A DNA stretch of 64,000 nucleotides, taken from positions 2,647,595 to 2,711,594 of the forward strand of contig NZ_KQ947475.1 of NCBI RefSeq assembly GCF_001506075.1, read 5' to 3'. Both the position numbers and the translations under genes were made by a program. Positions 23,883 to 34,493 of this stretch are shown piece by piece (position 1 is the stretch's first letter; each line of letters starts with the position of its first letter). The DNA is from Vibrio sp. MEBiC08052 (GTDB lineage Bacteria; Pseudomonadota; Gammaproteobacteria; Enterobacterales; Vibrionaceae). The notes under the pieces were generated by a model that saw nothing but the letters and a program-made list of their open reading frames with translations, did no database searches and had not been told where the DNA came from.

Positions 23883-25604
23883 TTATTTACTCCGGGGCTG
23901 ATTATCATCGGGAGCAATATTCATAATCTGGAGTGCCCCTTTCATTATTTCTGCAAAAACAGGTGCGGCAACCGAGCCGCCGTAATATTCGTCTCCCTGA
24001 GGCTCATTGACAACCACCACTAAAGCTAAACGGGGATCACTGACCGGTGCAATTCCAGCAGTAATATTGACATATTCATCACTATACCCCCCTTTTGTTG
24101 CTTTCCGTGATGTACCCGTCTTTGCTGCAATCCGATATCCGGGAATCGCAGCCTTAGTTGCCGTTCCTCCGGGCTGAGTCACCGTTTCCATATATCCCAG
24201 CACTAACTTTGCGACATCATGGTCAATCACTTTTTTGGACAGGTTCTGCTGGTTGTTTTCAATAATATGTAACGGTTGATAAACGCCATAATTCCCCAGC
24301 GTGGCATAAGCGTGAGCCAGTTGAATCGGTGTGACAGAGATGCCATAACCGAATGCTAAGGTCGCAATCTCAAATTTGGACCACCGCGTCCGGTTTGGAA
24401 AAATCCCCGTCGATTCCCCCACGATATTCAATCCGGATAATTCCCCGAGTCCGACTGAGCCATATAATCCCAGTAACGCCTGAATCGGCATCCGTAAAGC
24501 CAGTTTTGCGACCCCAATATTGCTCGATTTCTGGAGAATTTTTTGTAAGTTGGCTTTTCCGACCCGCGACACATCCCGAACACGACTACCACCAATTCGG
24601 AAAACGCCGTTCTCGGTATCAATCACCGTATCTTGATTGGCAACGCCATTTTCAATCGCAGCAATCTCCGTGAACGGTTTAATGGTTGAGCCCGGTTCCA
24701 TTGCATCGGTCAACACCCGGTTTCTCATCCGAAAAGTTTGTAGATCCGAACGATTATTCGGGTTATATGATGGCGCGTTGACCATGGCCAGAATGGCACC
24801 ACTTTTGACATCCACAATAATTGCTGATGCCGATGTTGCCCGGTGATCCGCCTTCGCTTGTTTCACCGCTCGATAAGCAATGGCCTGAATTCTTTGATCA
24901 ATGGTGAGTTGTAACGGTTTCCCTTCCTGCTTGGCTTCCAGGGCAATATTCTCAACCACCCGGCCATAGCGGTCTTTCCGAATCACCTGCTTGCCGGCTT
25001 CGCCACTGAGCCAGTTGTCATAACTTTTTTCGACCCCTTCTAATCCGTGACCATCAATCCCGGTGACCCCAATCAAGTGGGCACTCACTTCACCGGATGG
25101 ATAATAGCGCCGGGATTCCGACTTCAGGCCGACACCTTTTAACTTCAACTCACGGATGTATTTTGCCATCGGTGGATTCACCTGACGCTGCAAGTAGATA
25201 AAACGACGACTTTTATTTTCAGAAATTTTATCAATCAAGGCTTGCCGATCGAGTCCCAGTACATCAGCTAAAGCGTACCATCGGTTCCGATCATCCAATT
25301 CATGATATTTAAAAATAGTGGCGGGGTCGGCCCATACGGCATCAACAGGGACGCTCACAGCCAACGGCTCTCCGTTCCGGTCAGATATGATCCCCCGTGC
25401 TGATGGGATTGTTTTTGCGCGGATTGAACGCAAATCTCCCTGATACACCAAATTATCAGGCTCAATGACCTGAATATAGGCGGTACGCCCAATCAGAATG
25501 CCAAAGGCGGAGAAAACAAAGAATAAAATAATATAGAAGCGCCAGCGGATGAATACATGGCTTTGAGAAGGCTGCTTTTTTGGAGAGGGCTCTATCTTTT
25601 TCAT
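23883..25604 (-). CDS. ftsI: septal transpeptidase PBP3
   Basis: FtsI is the class B penicillin-binding protein that cross-links septal peptidoglycan and works with FtsW. The 573-residue protein has a short cytoplasmic tail, one membrane anchor (about residues 26-46), a pedestal domain, and the transpeptidase motifs EPGSTIKPF (active-site Ser-x-x-Lys), SSN (QKSSNIGVAKL) and KTGTSRKATKGGY. It overlaps ftsL by four bases at its start. Confidence 0.98.
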   Translation of the reverse strand: MKKIEPSPKKQPSQSHVFIRWRFYIILFFVFSAFGILIGRTAYIQVIEPDNLVYQGDLRSIRAKTIPSARGIISDRNGEPLAVSVPVDAVWADPATIFKYHELDDRNRWYALADVLGLDRQALIDKISENKSRRFIYLQRQVNPPMAKYIRELKLKGVGLKSESRRYYPSGEVSAHLIGVTGIDGHGLEGVEKSYDNWLSGEAGKQVIRKDRYGRVVENIALEAKQEGKPLQLTIDQRIQAIAYRAVKQAKADHRATSASAIIVDVKSGAILAMVNAPSYNPNNRSDLQTFRMRNRVLTDAMEPGSTIKPFTEIAAIENGVANQDTVIDTENGVFRIGGSRVRDVSRVGKANLQKILQKSSNIGVAKLALRMPIQALLGLYGSVGLGELSGLNIVGESTGIFPNRTRWSKFEIATLAFGYGISVTPIQLAHAYATLGNYGVYQPLHIIENNQQNLSKKVIDHDVAKLVLGYMETVTQPGGTATKAAIPGYRIAAKTGTSRKATKGGYSDEYVNITAGIAPVSDPRLALVVVVNEPQGDEYYGGSVAAPVFAEIMKGALQIMNIAPDDNQPRSK

Positions 25605-25933
25605 TTCAGAGGAACTACCACTTCCTTGTCTGCATCGGGACGAATCATATTCAGATCTTTCTGAGCCAGATCCTGAACTCGGCTGTTATCTGAAAGCGCA
25701 GTTTCTTCCAGTAACAGGTTACGCCATTCACTATCTAAGTGCTCTCGTTCAACCATCTCATGTTCTCTCGCTGTGATAGCCATTCGAGCTTGATGTGTGG
25801 TAAATACGATTCCCATCGCGGTAGCGAACATAATAAAAAGCAAAAACAGCGCTAACCGACCCACGGTGAATAGATCGGTCAAAATCAATCGAACCAGATT
25901 CGGACTGGATTGGCTGTTTTTGGTCTGTGTCAT
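25601..25933 (-). CDS. ftsL: cell division protein FtsL
   Basis: FtsL is a small bitopic protein that forms the FtsQLB complex and activates FtsWI. The 110-residue protein has a cytoplasmic N terminus, one hydrophobic stretch ([20 protein letters not shown], about 21-40) and a periplasmic coiled-coil region rich in Glu and Leu. Sequence conservation is always low, so the assignment rests on size, topology and position between rsmH and ftsI, with ATGA overlaps on both sides. Confidence 0.95.
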   Translation of the reverse strand: MTQTKNSQSSPNLVRLILTDLFTVGRLALFLLFIMFATAMGIVFTTHQARMAITAREHEMVEREHLDSEWRNLLLEETALSDNSRVQDLAQKDLNMIRPDADKEVVVPLK

Positions 25934-26886
25934 GCTAGTTTTTCCGCAATCCGGAGTACCGAACTTCTGGAGCGGGTATTCTGTGCGACTTCTTGTTCAG
26001 AAGGTTTAATCGCCTTACCAATCGTTTTCAGACGAGCACTGCCCAATGCCTGTATCTGAGCATCGGTCAAAGGAAGCCCCTGAGGAACCTCCGGCCCTTT
26101 GCTCTCTCTACGCATAAAGTGCTTCACCATGCGGTCTTCCAACGAATGAAAGCTAATCACGGATAAACGACCCTGTGGTGCAAGAATCGACAGCGCCCCT
26201 TTTAACGCCAGATCGATTTCATCCAGTTCACTGTTGATATAAATTCGAAACGCCTGAAAAGCACGAGTGGCCGGATGTTTCTTCTCTTTATAATTTTTCG
26301 GCACGACATCGGCAATCAGTTGTGCCAATTGCCGGGTCCGTAATAACGGCTCATTTTCGTCATCGTTACGATAATTGACAATCGCTTTGGCAATTCTGCG
26401 AGCATAACGATCTTCACCAAACTCACGAATGACCCAAGTAATATCATCTAAATCCGCATCCTTCAGCCACTGAGAAACCGGAATGCCGGATGTCGGATCC
26501 ATTCGCATATCGAGCGGACCGTCTTTTAAAAAGCTGAATCCGCGATCAGCATCATCCAACTGAGGCGAAGAGACGCCTAAATCAAACAGAACACCATCCA
26601 CTTTACCGCTCAAACCATATTCTTCGGCATAGTCAGCAATGGCGGAAAAAGGGCCATGAATGATCGTAAAACGGGGATCATCAATCTGTCGGGCGGCTTC
26701 AATCGCCTGAGGGTCACGATCGATACTATAAAGTTTTCCGTGGGGGCCAAGTTTGGATAAAATCGTGCGCGAATGCCCACCCCGGCCAAATGTGCCGTCG
26801 ATATAGATACCGTCCGGTTTGATATCCAGTCCGCGGACCGACTCATCCAACAGGACGGAAATATGTTGAAATGCTGTTTGCGTCAT
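25930..26886 (-). CDS. rsmH: 16S rRNA m4C1402 methyltransferase
   Basis: RsmH (MraW) N4-methylates C1402 in the ribosomal decoding centre; RsmI, also in this window, adds the 2'-O-methyl to the same nucleotide. The protein starts [15 protein letters not shown], has the SAM motif [12 protein letters not shown] near residue 30 and [19 protein letters not shown] near 105. About 318 residues from ATG 26886; an upstream extension to 26919 is open but does not fit the family start. It is the first gene of the dcw run, and no mraZ gene precedes it. Confidence 0.97.
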   Translation of the reverse strand: MTQTAFQHISVLLDESVRGLDIKPDGIYIDGTFGRGGHSRTILSKLGPHGKLYSIDRDPQAIEAARQIDDPRFTIIHGPFSAIADYAEEYGLSGKVDGVLFDLGVSSPQLDDADRGFSFLKDGPLDMRMDPTSGIPVSQWLKDADLDDITWVIREFGEDRYARRIAKAIVNYRNDDENEPLLRTRQLAQLIADVVPKNYKEKKHPATRAFQAFRIYINSELDEIDLALKGALSILAPQGRLSVISFHSLEDRMVKHFMRRESKGPEVPQGLPLTDAQIQALGSARLKTIGKAIKPSEQEVAQNTRSRSSVLRIAEKLA

Positions 26887-26973
26887 GTGTTCTCTCGTAA
26901 ACCTATGCAGGCAACCCATCCCATATGCAATAAACGCAAGGATTCGAATACGTTCAACCTGCCCAGGACATAT

Positions 26974-27005
26974 GGTAGTAGAATGCCAGAAACACTGCTA
27001 CTACC
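26974..27005 (-). repeat. inverted repeat in rsmH upstream region
   Basis: GGTAGTAG and CTACTACC form a perfect 8-base inverted repeat separated by 16 bases, about 90 bases upstream of rsmH. It has no T-tract. It could be a regulatory hairpin or operator of the dcw promoter. The meaning is unknown. Confidence 0.45.
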
Positions 27006-27074
27006 TTCCTGAATACCAGACGTGATATTGCGCCAAGTTTAAACGATCTGGGACAGATAACGTCAATATAAAGC

Positions 27075-27108
27075 AAAAAACCCATCATGACTGAATATCA
27101 TGATGGGT
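27075..27108 (-). terminator. terminator after rnpB
   Basis: ACCCATCATGA / TCATGATGGGT, an 11-base perfect stem with a 7-base loop, followed on the minus strand by a T-run (A-run at 75-80). It directly follows the RNase P RNA 3' end. Confidence 0.93.
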
Positions 27109-27112
27109 CAAG

Positions 27113-27508
<396 letters not shown>

Positions 27509-27515
27509 AGCGCGA

Positions 27516-27544
27516 ATTGTATAGATAAAGAGGAATGCTGTCTA
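27516..27544 (-). promoter_or_regulatory. rnpB promoter
   Basis: On the minus strand: -35 TAGACA (27539-27544), 17-base spacer, -10 TACAAT (27516-27521), then the RNA 5' end about 7 bases further. The promoter is intact, so the accessory block begins upstream of about 27550. Confidence 0.75.
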
Positions 27545-27637
27545 CCGGTGAAAAAGCGACTGGTTGTTTTTCCATCCGCGGCCAAAGCAATTCAAGCACA
27601 TCAATCCAGATATTTCGTCCCCACTTCTCGCTGACAT

Positions 27638-29008
27638 TTAGAGATGAGACAAGCACCGATTGGACGAAGTGGTTTGCCAATTTCTCAAGCCTTTTAAGTT
27701 CATCAGTAACATCGGTAAGACAATCGCGGTGAAGACGATGTTCGATAAAGGCACCGCCAACCACACGCCCTCAATGCCAAAGAACTTTGGTAAGATAAAC
27801 AAGAATGGTAGTTGCACTACCATGTTCCCGACGGAGACAAACAAGGCTTGACCACTTTTCCCCACCGCCACAAAGTAAATAGATGCCATAAATAAAAAGC
27901 CATCTAAAAACAGCGCCATCAAATGCAAGCGAATACCGACTTTGGTGGCCTCAATCAAAGGGCTATTAGCATTAGCAAAAAAGCGGGTGAAAAATTCCGG
28001 GAAAAGGTTCAGCACAATCACCACGACGATACCGGAGCCGACAGTCACAGAAAACGCCAACTTCACGGTTTGGATAATGCGTTGATACTGCTTCGCCCCC
28101 AAATAATAACTCACCGGCGGTTGCAAGCCACTGACCAGACCTTCAGCAAAAAAGTAATAACAACTGGCTAAATAACCGACGATGGCAAACGCCGCTAATT
28201 GGGTCGTATCCCCATAGGCCATAAAGAATCGATTGTGCAGGGCGATGATAAAACTCATGTAGATAAACATCACCAAGTTCGACGCTCCAAGCTGCATGAT
28301 CCTTTTGGCGATGCTGCCATCAAACTGATTAAGCGATAAGACGGTTTTTGCTTTAGACGAGATAAAATACCGTAGGCACAAAACGCATGTCGCAAACTGA
28401 GCGATCAAGGTTGCCACCGCCGCCCCTTTTAATCCCATGCCCAACGTCCCTAAAAAGATATAGTCCAAGACAATGTTCAGTAATGCCCCGACTACAATAA
28501 AGATGGTAGCCATATTCGGGCTATCGTCATTGCGCACTAGCATCGGCATCGCGCTGGCACCAATGGAAATCAAAGCCCCATACGACATGATTTCAACATA
28601 CTGCCAACTCATCATCAACGTGTTGCCCGTCGCCCCTTGCAGATGCAAGCCACTTTTCCCCAAGGGAATAAAAACCAGAGAGGCGAATAAGCCAATTCCT
28701 ACGACTAAAAACAAGGCCGTCATCAACGTCGATTGGATTGCCGGGAGGTTCTTCTCGCCACGATATTGGGACAACACACTGCCACCGCCCATTCCGATGA
28801 GAAGCCCAAAGCCCATGATCAGACCCAATAATGGAATCGCCATATTGATTCCGGCCAATCCTTCACTTCCGACATAACGTCCGACAAAGAAGCCATCGAT
28901 GATCTGATACAAACCACTCACCAGCATGGCGACGATAGAAGGAATCGCAAAACGCCAAAAGGCCTGTGCGACCGATTGGGGTAGCTGAGTTGGTGTCACG
29001 GTTGGCAT
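27638..29008 (-). CDS. MATE-family multidrug/metabolite efflux transporter
   Basis: The 456-residue polytopic protein has the MATE fold: about 12 hydrophobic segments in two halves, with the N-terminal family segment WRFAIPSIVAMLVSGLYQII followed by DGFFVGRYVGSEGLAGINMA and a cation-driven antiporter glycine pattern GGGSVLSQYRGEKN. MATE proteins export drugs and metabolites using Na+ or H+. The ribosome site AGAGG stands four bases before the ATG. It is divergent from a LysR regulator 168 bases away, which suggests that the regulator controls it. In the context of the catabolic genes it might export a toxic substrate or intermediate, but this is only inference. Confidence 0.93.
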   Translation of the reverse strand: MPTVTPTQLPQSVAQAFWRFAIPSIVAMLVSGLYQIIDGFFVGRYVGSEGLAGINMAIPLLGLIMGFGLLIGMGGGSVLSQYRGEKNLPAIQSTLMTALFLVVGIGLFASLVFIPLGKSGLHLQGATGNTLMMSWQYVEIMSYGALISIGASAMPMLVRNDDSPNMATIFIVVGALLNIVLDYIFLGTLGMGLKGAAVATLIAQFATCVLCLRYFISSKAKTVLSLNQFDGSIAKRIMQLGASNLVMFIYMSFIIALHNRFFMAYGDTTQLAAFAIVGYLASCYYFFAEGLVSGLQPPVSYYLGAKQYQRIIQTVKLAFSVTVGSGIVVVIVLNLFPEFFTRFFANANSPLIEATKVGIRLHLMALFLDGFLFMASIYFVAVGKSGQALFVSVGNMVVQLPFLFILPKFFGIEGVWLAVPLSNIVFTAIVLPMLLMNLKGLRNWQTTSSNRCLSHL

Positions 29009-29176
29009 TTTACCTCTCCCATTGCATAAAAGTGGAAGAATAATATGACAAATTAAGATATAAAAAAGTTAGTTACTATCCGCTTATAGGATAGGTGATA
29101 AACTCAGCAAGCAAGCTTGGGAAACAGACTTAAATTGAATATAAGTAAACTGAAAGTGAGTGCACTGGAGGCATGA

Positions 29177-30076
29177 ATGAACTGGACCCTTGATCAACTA
29201 CTCGCGTTTGTAACGGCCGCTGAATTGGGATCGTTTTCGGCTGCGGGAAGAAAGCTGAATAAGGCGCAATCTCGCATTAGCAATGCCATTGCCAATTTAG
29301 AACTTGATCTAGGCTTTGAGTTGTTTGATCGCCGCTCTAAGTTCCCGGAGCTAACCCCATTAGGCAAAGAAATGCTGCCCGAAGCCCAAGCGGTTCTGAA
29401 CCAATGTTTACGCCTAGAATCAAGGGCCTTAACGGCCGCGGGTCAGGAGCCGATTTCATTACGTATTGCCATAGACGAGGCGCTTCCCTTAGAAACCATC
29501 CATACCATTTTTCCCCAACTCAGCGATACCTTTCCCAACACCCATTTGGTCATCACCAATGGTTCCCGAGATGATATCGCGGTTGCCATAGCCCATCATA
29601 ATGCCGATATTGGCCTCATGATCAGTAACAATGAATTACCCGCTAAATTACAATTACACACACTTGGCTATTTAAAAAAGGTGCTCATTGTTGGTAAACA
29701 GCACCCTCTGGCCAATGAAGGCATACTAAGCCTGGCACAATTACAGCAGTATCGACAATTTGTCTTATGTAATCGCTCCGGGGAAAATAGGGAACACGCC
29801 TTCAGCCCGGATCATTGGGATATCGACAGTTATTATTTAATTTGTGAGTTGGTAACACAGAATCAAGGATGGGCGATTGTGCCTGAGCACATTGCCAGCG
29901 CCCAGTGGTTTACGCAACAAATCAAAATCGCTAAAAGCGACGTGTTATCGGATCGCTTTATTGAGGTAGGCATTGTCACGTTGATCCAAAGCCCTCGCTC
30001 TAAGCTAACTGACTGGATTATTGATCAAATGCGCCAATTAATGGCAACCCCCTCGAATAAAAGGATGGCACAATGA
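29177..30076 (+). CDS. LysR-family transcriptional regulator
   Basis: The 299-residue protein has an N-terminal winged helix (MNWTLDQLLAFVTAAELGSF followed by SAAGRKLNKAQSRISNAIAN, LFDRR, about residues 1-65) typical of LysR regulators, and a C-terminal effector domain. GGAGG lies five bases before the ATG. The intergenic region with the divergent MATE gene should hold its operator; a typical T-n11-A site cannot be singled out by eye. It is convergent with the chemoreceptor gene, with a shared terminator between. Confidence 0.93.
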   Translation: MNWTLDQLLAFVTAAELGSFSAAGRKLNKAQSRISNAIANLELDLGFELFDRRSKFPELTPLGKEMLPEAQAVLNQCLRLESRALTAAGQEPISLRIAIDEALPLETIHTIFPQLSDTFPNTHLVITNGSRDDIAVAIAHHNADIGLMISNNELPAKLQLHTLGYLKKVLIVGKQHPLANEGILSLAQLQQYRQFVLCNRSGENREHAFSPDHWDIDSYYLICELVTQNQGWAIVPEHIASAQWFTQQIKIAKSDVLSDRFIEVGIVTLIQSPRSKLTDWIIDQMRQLMATPSNKRMAQ

Positions 30077-30122
30077 TGCTCTGATAAATAAATCTCTTAT
30101 CAATGAATCCCTTACAATGAAA

Positions 30123-30155
30123 AAGCGTGGCATTTTGATGAAAAATACCACGCTT
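30123..30155. terminator. bidirectional terminator, LysR gene / chemoreceptor gene
   Basis: AAGCGTGGCATTTT pairs with AAAATACCACGCTT with one mismatch around a short loop. It lies between the two convergent stop codons. Confidence 0.8.
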
Positions 30156-30179
30156 ACGGAAGCCATCATGAATGGCCGA

Positions 30180-32285
30180 TTACTTCACTTTTAGCAAAGA
30201 AAGAATAGCGGTTAATTCAGCTACGGCTTTAGAGCTACTGCTATTACTGCTTTCAAGCTCACTGACAATATCTTTGAGCTTCGCAGACGAATCATTGATA
30301 CCAATCAAATGCCGATTAATGTCCTCCGCCACATTCGATTGCTGCTCTGCTGCAGACGCCACTTGGATCGTATTATCCGAAATTCCTGCCACTCTTTCGT
30401 TCACCACGCCTAATTTATCGGCATTTTCAACAGAAGAGGCAACCGTTTGCTGGGCTTTTTCCTGGCTCTTTACAATCAACGCCACAGCCGATTGAACATC
30501 CTGTTGCAAGCCTTTGATCAGCCCATCGACTTCTTCTGTCGATTCCTGAGTCCGTGCCGCCAAATTGCGCACTTCATCAGCCACCACAGCAAAACCTCGG
30601 CCTTGATCTCCGGCCCGAGCGGCTTCAATTGCTGCATTTAATGCCAATAGATTCGTTTGCTCTGCAATGGCTCGAATGGTATCCAAAATACTGTAAATAG
30701 AATCACTGCGTTGGGACACTTGCGCAATTTGATTGCTGGCATTGTTTAACTGATCTGCAAGACCTTCTACCATCTGTCGATTCGATTGAACCAGCTCAAA
30801 TGACTCGGTGAGGTACTGGCTTATTTCCGTTGCGGCTTGACCATTATGCCGCGCCAAATTTGCCACTTCGGTTGCCGAACTTGACATTTCTGTGACAGCG
30901 GAGACCACAGAATGTATCTGTTCCGCCTGCATTACAGTGGACTGATGTGCTATCGCTGTCGCCTTGGTAAACTCATCATTCGTCGTGGCAACCACATCTC
31001 TCTGTTGGATAAGGCGAATAATCATGTCCTGTAACTTACCCGTGAACTGATTAAAACCTTTTGCCAATAACATCAATTCTAAATGTTTTTGTGTCTCTAA
31101 ACGCTGAGTTAAATCGCCATCTTCCGAGGCCAGTTTTTCCATGCGTAAAGCAATATCTCGGAGCGGTGATGTCACCGTATTGACAACCCAAAAGACCAGC
31201 ATAAGCCCAACCACTAAAAGCACCGCAGACAAACCCACGAACAAGGTGATTGAACGCTGTGTTTTATCACCAAGTTGACCGGACATTTTGGTCACGGGTG
31301 CCAATAATACAGAGGTTGGAACGGAGACATAAATTTTCCAGACATTAGGTGCCGCATTGATAGTCATGCTGTCGCTGTATACCCATTGTTTAGCGCCTTT
31401 GGTCAGCCCTGATTTTTGATTCGCAAGGGTTAGTCCCATTTTGTTAATGTGTTTACCAATCGCATCAGGCAGTTCACTGGATCCCACGACCAAACCTTTT
31501 TCACTGACAATGGTGATCTTACCGTCGCCACCAAATAAGTTACTGCTGATTTGATCCAGCTTTTTTTGAATTGCAGACAAATTGATATCGGCACCAACCA
31601 TGCCGACAAACTTTCCGTCTGCCATCACAGGTGACGAATACGTGGTCATCAATACTTTTTGACCACTTGTCAGTTCAAATAAATAAGGATCTGACAGACA
31701 CGCTTTTTTCGTGTCCATAGGACATAAATACCATTCGGATACTCGAACGCCATTTTCATCCTTATCCTGAACATATTTAAGGTCGGGCTGTCCCGCACTA
31801 TAAATATAATCACCGTTATCACCTGTTAACCAATAGGTGTCTAATGTTCCCACAGAAGATGTATGATCCCCGGTTCCCATCGACTGTTGGTCTTTTCCAT
31901 CGTAACCATTCGGTTCAAATTGCGCATACAGCGCATTCATATTCGGTGAGCTTTTGAGTAAAGATAAGGTCATATCTTTTACTTTTTGACGAGTAAGAGG
32001 GATACCGCCATTGCCCACTGCCGTATCCGTTAAGACTTTAGAAAAGCTTGAAACGACCGCTGCAGTATCTCCAAGGTAATCCGATACTTGGGCATGTACT
32101 TCACTGGCCGCAGACTCTAATAAAAGGCCCGCTTGATCTTCCTGATATACTTTTAATTCATTGGCAGAAAAGTCACTCAAAGAACGAATCGAGTGAGCTG
32201 ATAAATAAATAAGTATGCCAACAAGACAAGCAAAGAAGACGCCGGTTATAACCACCAATTTTATTCTGATACTGAATTTAGACAT
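30180..32285 (-). CDS. methyl-accepting chemotaxis protein with dCache sensor
   Basis: The 701-residue transducer has a first membrane segment (about 9-31), a large periplasmic double-Cache domain (about 35-340), a second membrane segment (about 346-368), a HAMP domain and a signalling coiled coil with the conserved tip [20 protein letters not shown] continuing to [11 protein letters not shown] (about 535-583). In the distal membrane part of the Cache, W185-Y186, SDPY (198-201) and D233 resemble the amino-group contacts of the amino-acid-binding dCache motif, while the carboxylate-contacting Arg two residues before Trp is replaced by Ser183. This could mean amine rather than amino acid recognition, which would suit the neighbourhood, but it is inference. 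No CheR/CheB pentapeptide tail is seen. Confidence 0.93.
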   Translation of the reverse strand: MSKFSIRIKLVVITGVFFACLVGILIYLSAHSIRSLSDFSANELKVYQEDQAGLLLESAASEVHAQVSDYLGDTAAVVSSFSKVLTDTAVGNGGIPLTRQKVKDMTLSLLKSSPNMNALYAQFEPNGYDGKDQQSMGTGDHTSSVGTLDTYWLTGDNGDYIYSAGQPDLKYVQDKDENGVRVSEWYLCPMDTKKACLSDPYLFELTSGQKVLMTTYSSPVMADGKFVGMVGADINLSAIQKKLDQISSNLFGGDGKITIVSEKGLVVGSSELPDAIGKHINKMGLTLANQKSGLTKGAKQWVYSDSMTINAAPNVWKIYVSVPTSVLLAPVTKMSGQLGDKTQRSITLFVGLSAVLLVVGLMLVFWVVNTVTSPLRDIALRMEKLASEDGDLTQRLETQKHLELMLLAKGFNQFTGKLQDMIIRLIQQRDVVATTNDEFTKATAIAHQSTVMQAEQIHSVVSAVTEMSSSATEVANLARHNGQAATEISQYLTESFELVQSNRQMVEGLADQLNNASNQIAQVSQRSDSIYSILDTIRAIAEQTNLLALNAAIEAARAGDQGRGFAVVADEVRNLAARTQESTEEVDGLIKGLQQDVQSAVALIVKSQEKAQQTVASSVENADKLGVVNERVAGISDNTIQVASAAEQQSNVAEDINRHLIGINDSSAKLKDIVSELESSNSSSSKAVAELTAILSLLKVK

Positions 32286-32597
32286 TAAGACACCTCAGGT
32301 CATACTGATTATACTTTCCAACCTCCATGTAAATAAGAAAACATACTCTCAGATTGAAGTAGCATCCCAAACAGCATAGGTCGAAAAACAGGATGTGTTC
32401 TTACACAGATTAGTATCTTTTTATATAAATCACTCTGTAAATTTTTTGTGATAGAACACTTCAATTTCTACCGAGAAAAGCGACTCACTGGCGGAGAAAG
32501 CGATCAATGATGATCGCTTCATACCACCCACTGCGTTTCTATCGGTAAGACTATTTCGACAGTCTTTCAAGCTGTTTTTAGTATAAAGGTATAAACA
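32286..32597. other. intergenic region with hairpin
   Basis: About 310 bases between the chemoreceptor start and the last gene of the minus-strand catabolic operon. A perfect stem AAGCGATCA / TGATCGCTT with a 4-base loop at 32498-32519 is a probable terminator of the operon, although its T-tract is weak. The rest should contain the chemoreceptor promoter. Confidence 0.5.
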
Positions 32598-34028
32598 TCA
32601 CGGAATATTACGCAGAACCATCAGCTTCATTTCCGTCATGTCTTCGATGGCAAAGCGAACTCCTTCACGACCCAAGCCACTGTCTTTTACACCACCATAG
32701 GGCATATGATCCACACGCCACGAAGGCACATCGCCAATCACTACGCCGCCCACGTCAAGTACATCCCACGCTTTATAGGCTTTATAAATGTCTTTGGTAA
32801 AGATGCCGGCTTGTAAGCCAAACACCGAGTCGTTGACCTCAGCCAATGCCGTATCAAAATCACTGAACGACGATAAAATTGCCACCGGGCCGAATACCTC
32901 TTGGCAAGATACCGACATAGAAGGGTCAACATTTTCCATCAGCGTGGCCTCCAACATCGCACCGTTGCGCTGACCACCTGCCAGAACTTTCGCGCCGCCG
33001 GCGACAGCTTCTTCGATCCAAGTATGCAAACGCAGTGCTTCTTTTTCGCTGATCATCGGACCGATAAAGGTATTTTCATCCAATGGATCCCCAGAGACCA
33101 ACGCACTAACGGCTTTAGTGAGACGCTGCTTAACGTCATCATAAATAGCTTCATGCACGATAATGCGCTGAACACTGATGCAGCTTTGTCCTGATTGATA
33201 ATAAGCACCAAACACAATACGTTGCACCGCATCGTCCAAGTTTGTGCCTTCATCAACGATACAAGCAGCGTTGCCCCCCAACTCCAGCACGACTGGTTTC
33301 TTACCGGCTTTGGCTTTCAACGCCCAACCCACATCCGGAGAACCGGTAAAACTGAGCAGTTTCAAACGCTCGTCCGTGGTGAATAAATCCGCCCCTTCAC
33401 GATGACAGGGAAGAATCGAAAAAGCGCCTTTTGGCAGGTCGGTTTCCGCTAGAATTTCGCCCACAATCAGTGCACTCACGGGCGTTAAGCTGGCTGGCTT
33501 GAGCACGAAAGGACAACCCGCCGCAATGGCTGGGGCAATTTTATGGGCGGCCAGATTCAATGGAAAATTGAACGGTGAAATAAATGAACATGGACCAATC
33601 GGAACGCGCTTCCACATCCCTTGATAATCCGCAGCACGCGCAGAAATATCCATCGGCATCACTTCGCCATAAATACGCGTGGCTTCTTCCGCCGCAATCT
33701 GAAAAGTATCAATCAGTCGCGTCACTTCGCCACGCGAATCTTTAATCGGTTTACCCGCTTCAATACAAAGTGCATAAGCCAGCTCTTCAGAACGTTCTTT
33801 AAAGCGCGTAATGCAATGCTGCAAGATGGCTTGGCGTTGATACGCCGGCATGGCTTTCATTGCATCTTTTGCCGCATCTGCGGCAGCAATGGCTTTATCA
33901 ATATCAGCCGCACTGGCCATCGCCACCTTAGTTGCAACCTCATGAGAATACTTATTGTGAACCGACAAATCCGTGTTGGCATAAACAGCTTCACTCGCCA
34001 GATAAAATGGATAACTGGATTTCAGCAT
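32598..34028 (-). CDS. NAD(P)-dependent aldehyde dehydrogenase (copy 1)
   Basis: The 476-residue protein is a complete ALDH-superfamily enzyme: cofactor segment ISPFNFPLNLAAHKIAPAIA, the general-base Glu in PVVLELGGNAA and the catalytic Cys in SGQSCISVQRI, then EVFGPVAIL. ALDHs oxidise aldehydes to acids. The motif YYQSGQSCISVQR and overall size resemble the lactaldehyde/phosphonoacetaldehyde group more than the betaine-aldehyde group, a rough judgement. It is the last gene of the 11-gene minus-strand operon, 51 bases after the decarboxylase-like gene. Substrate unknown. Confidence 0.93.
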   Translation of the reverse strand: MLKSSYPFYLASEAVYANTDLSVHNKYSHEVATKVAMASAADIDKAIAAADAAKDAMKAMPAYQRQAILQHCITRFKERSEELAYALCIEAGKPIKDSRGEVTRLIDTFQIAAEEATRIYGEVMPMDISARAADYQGMWKRVPIGPCSFISPFNFPLNLAAHKIAPAIAAGCPFVLKPASLTPVSALIVGEILAETDLPKGAFSILPCHREGADLFTTDERLKLLSFTGSPDVGWALKAKAGKKPVVLELGGNAACIVDEGTNLDDAVQRIVFGAYYQSGQSCISVQRIIVHEAIYDDVKQRLTKAVSALVSGDPLDENTFIGPMISEKEALRLHTWIEEAVAGGAKVLAGGQRNGAMLEATLMENVDPSMSVSCQEVFGPVAILSSFSDFDTALAEVNDSVFGLQAGIFTKDIYKAYKAWDVLDVGGVVIGDVPSWRVDHMPYGGVKDSGLGREGVRFAIEDMTEMKLMVLRNIP

Positions 34029-34079
34029 GATCTTGATCTCTTTTTTATATGTTTAATCACAAGGAGGAAAGTCACCCTA

Positions 34080-34478
34080 TCAGGCAAGCTCTGGTGCATC
34101 TAAATCCAGTCCCATTTCTTTTAATACGGTACCTGCCGTGCGAAAGGCATCAATCGACGCCGGTACACCGCAGTAAATCGCCACTTGCAATAAAACTTCA
34201 CGAATCTCTGCAACGGTAACACCATTATTCACCGCGCCTCGCACATGTAAGGCCAACTCATGGGGGCGATTCAGGGCCGAGATCATCGCCAAATTAATCA
34301 GACTACGCTCTCGCTTTGTTAAGCCTTCCCGTTGCCAAACATCGCCCCAGCAATATTCCGTGACCAACTGCTGAAGCGGGCGTGTAAAGTGAGTAGCATG
34401 ATTGATCGAGTTATCAACATATTCCGCGCCTAAAACCGCCTTACGTGTGGCAAGGCCTTTATCAAATTTATCCGTCAT
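34080..34478 (-). CDS. carboxymuconolactone decarboxylase-family protein (PcaC-like)
   Basis: The 132-residue protein has the CMD/AhpD helical core: YCWGDVWQREGLTKRERSLI then LAMISALNRPHELALHVRGA, and QVAIYCGVPASIDAFR. This pattern is of the gamma-carboxymuconolactone decarboxylase type rather than the CxxC alkylhydroperoxidase type; the paired cysteines of AhpD are absent. True PcaC acts in the beta-ketoadipate pathway, but no pcaB, pcaD or protocatechuate dioxygenase gene lies nearby, so another decarboxylation or isomerisation in this pathway is possible. AGG stands seven bases before the ATG. Confidence 0.85.
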   Translation of the reverse strand: MTDKFDKGLATRKAVLGAEYVDNSINHATHFTRPLQQLVTEYCWGDVWQREGLTKRERSLINLAMISALNRPHELALHVRGAVNNGVTVAEIREVLLQVAIYCGVPASIDAFRTAGTVLKEMGLDLDAPELA

Positions 34479-34493
34479 AGCATTACCTATAAG

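Noticed and set aside
34080..34478. Protocatechuate (pca) pathway
   Set aside because: A PcaC-like protein is present but no protocatechuate dioxygenase, PcaB, PcaD, PcaI/J or PcaF gene is in the window.
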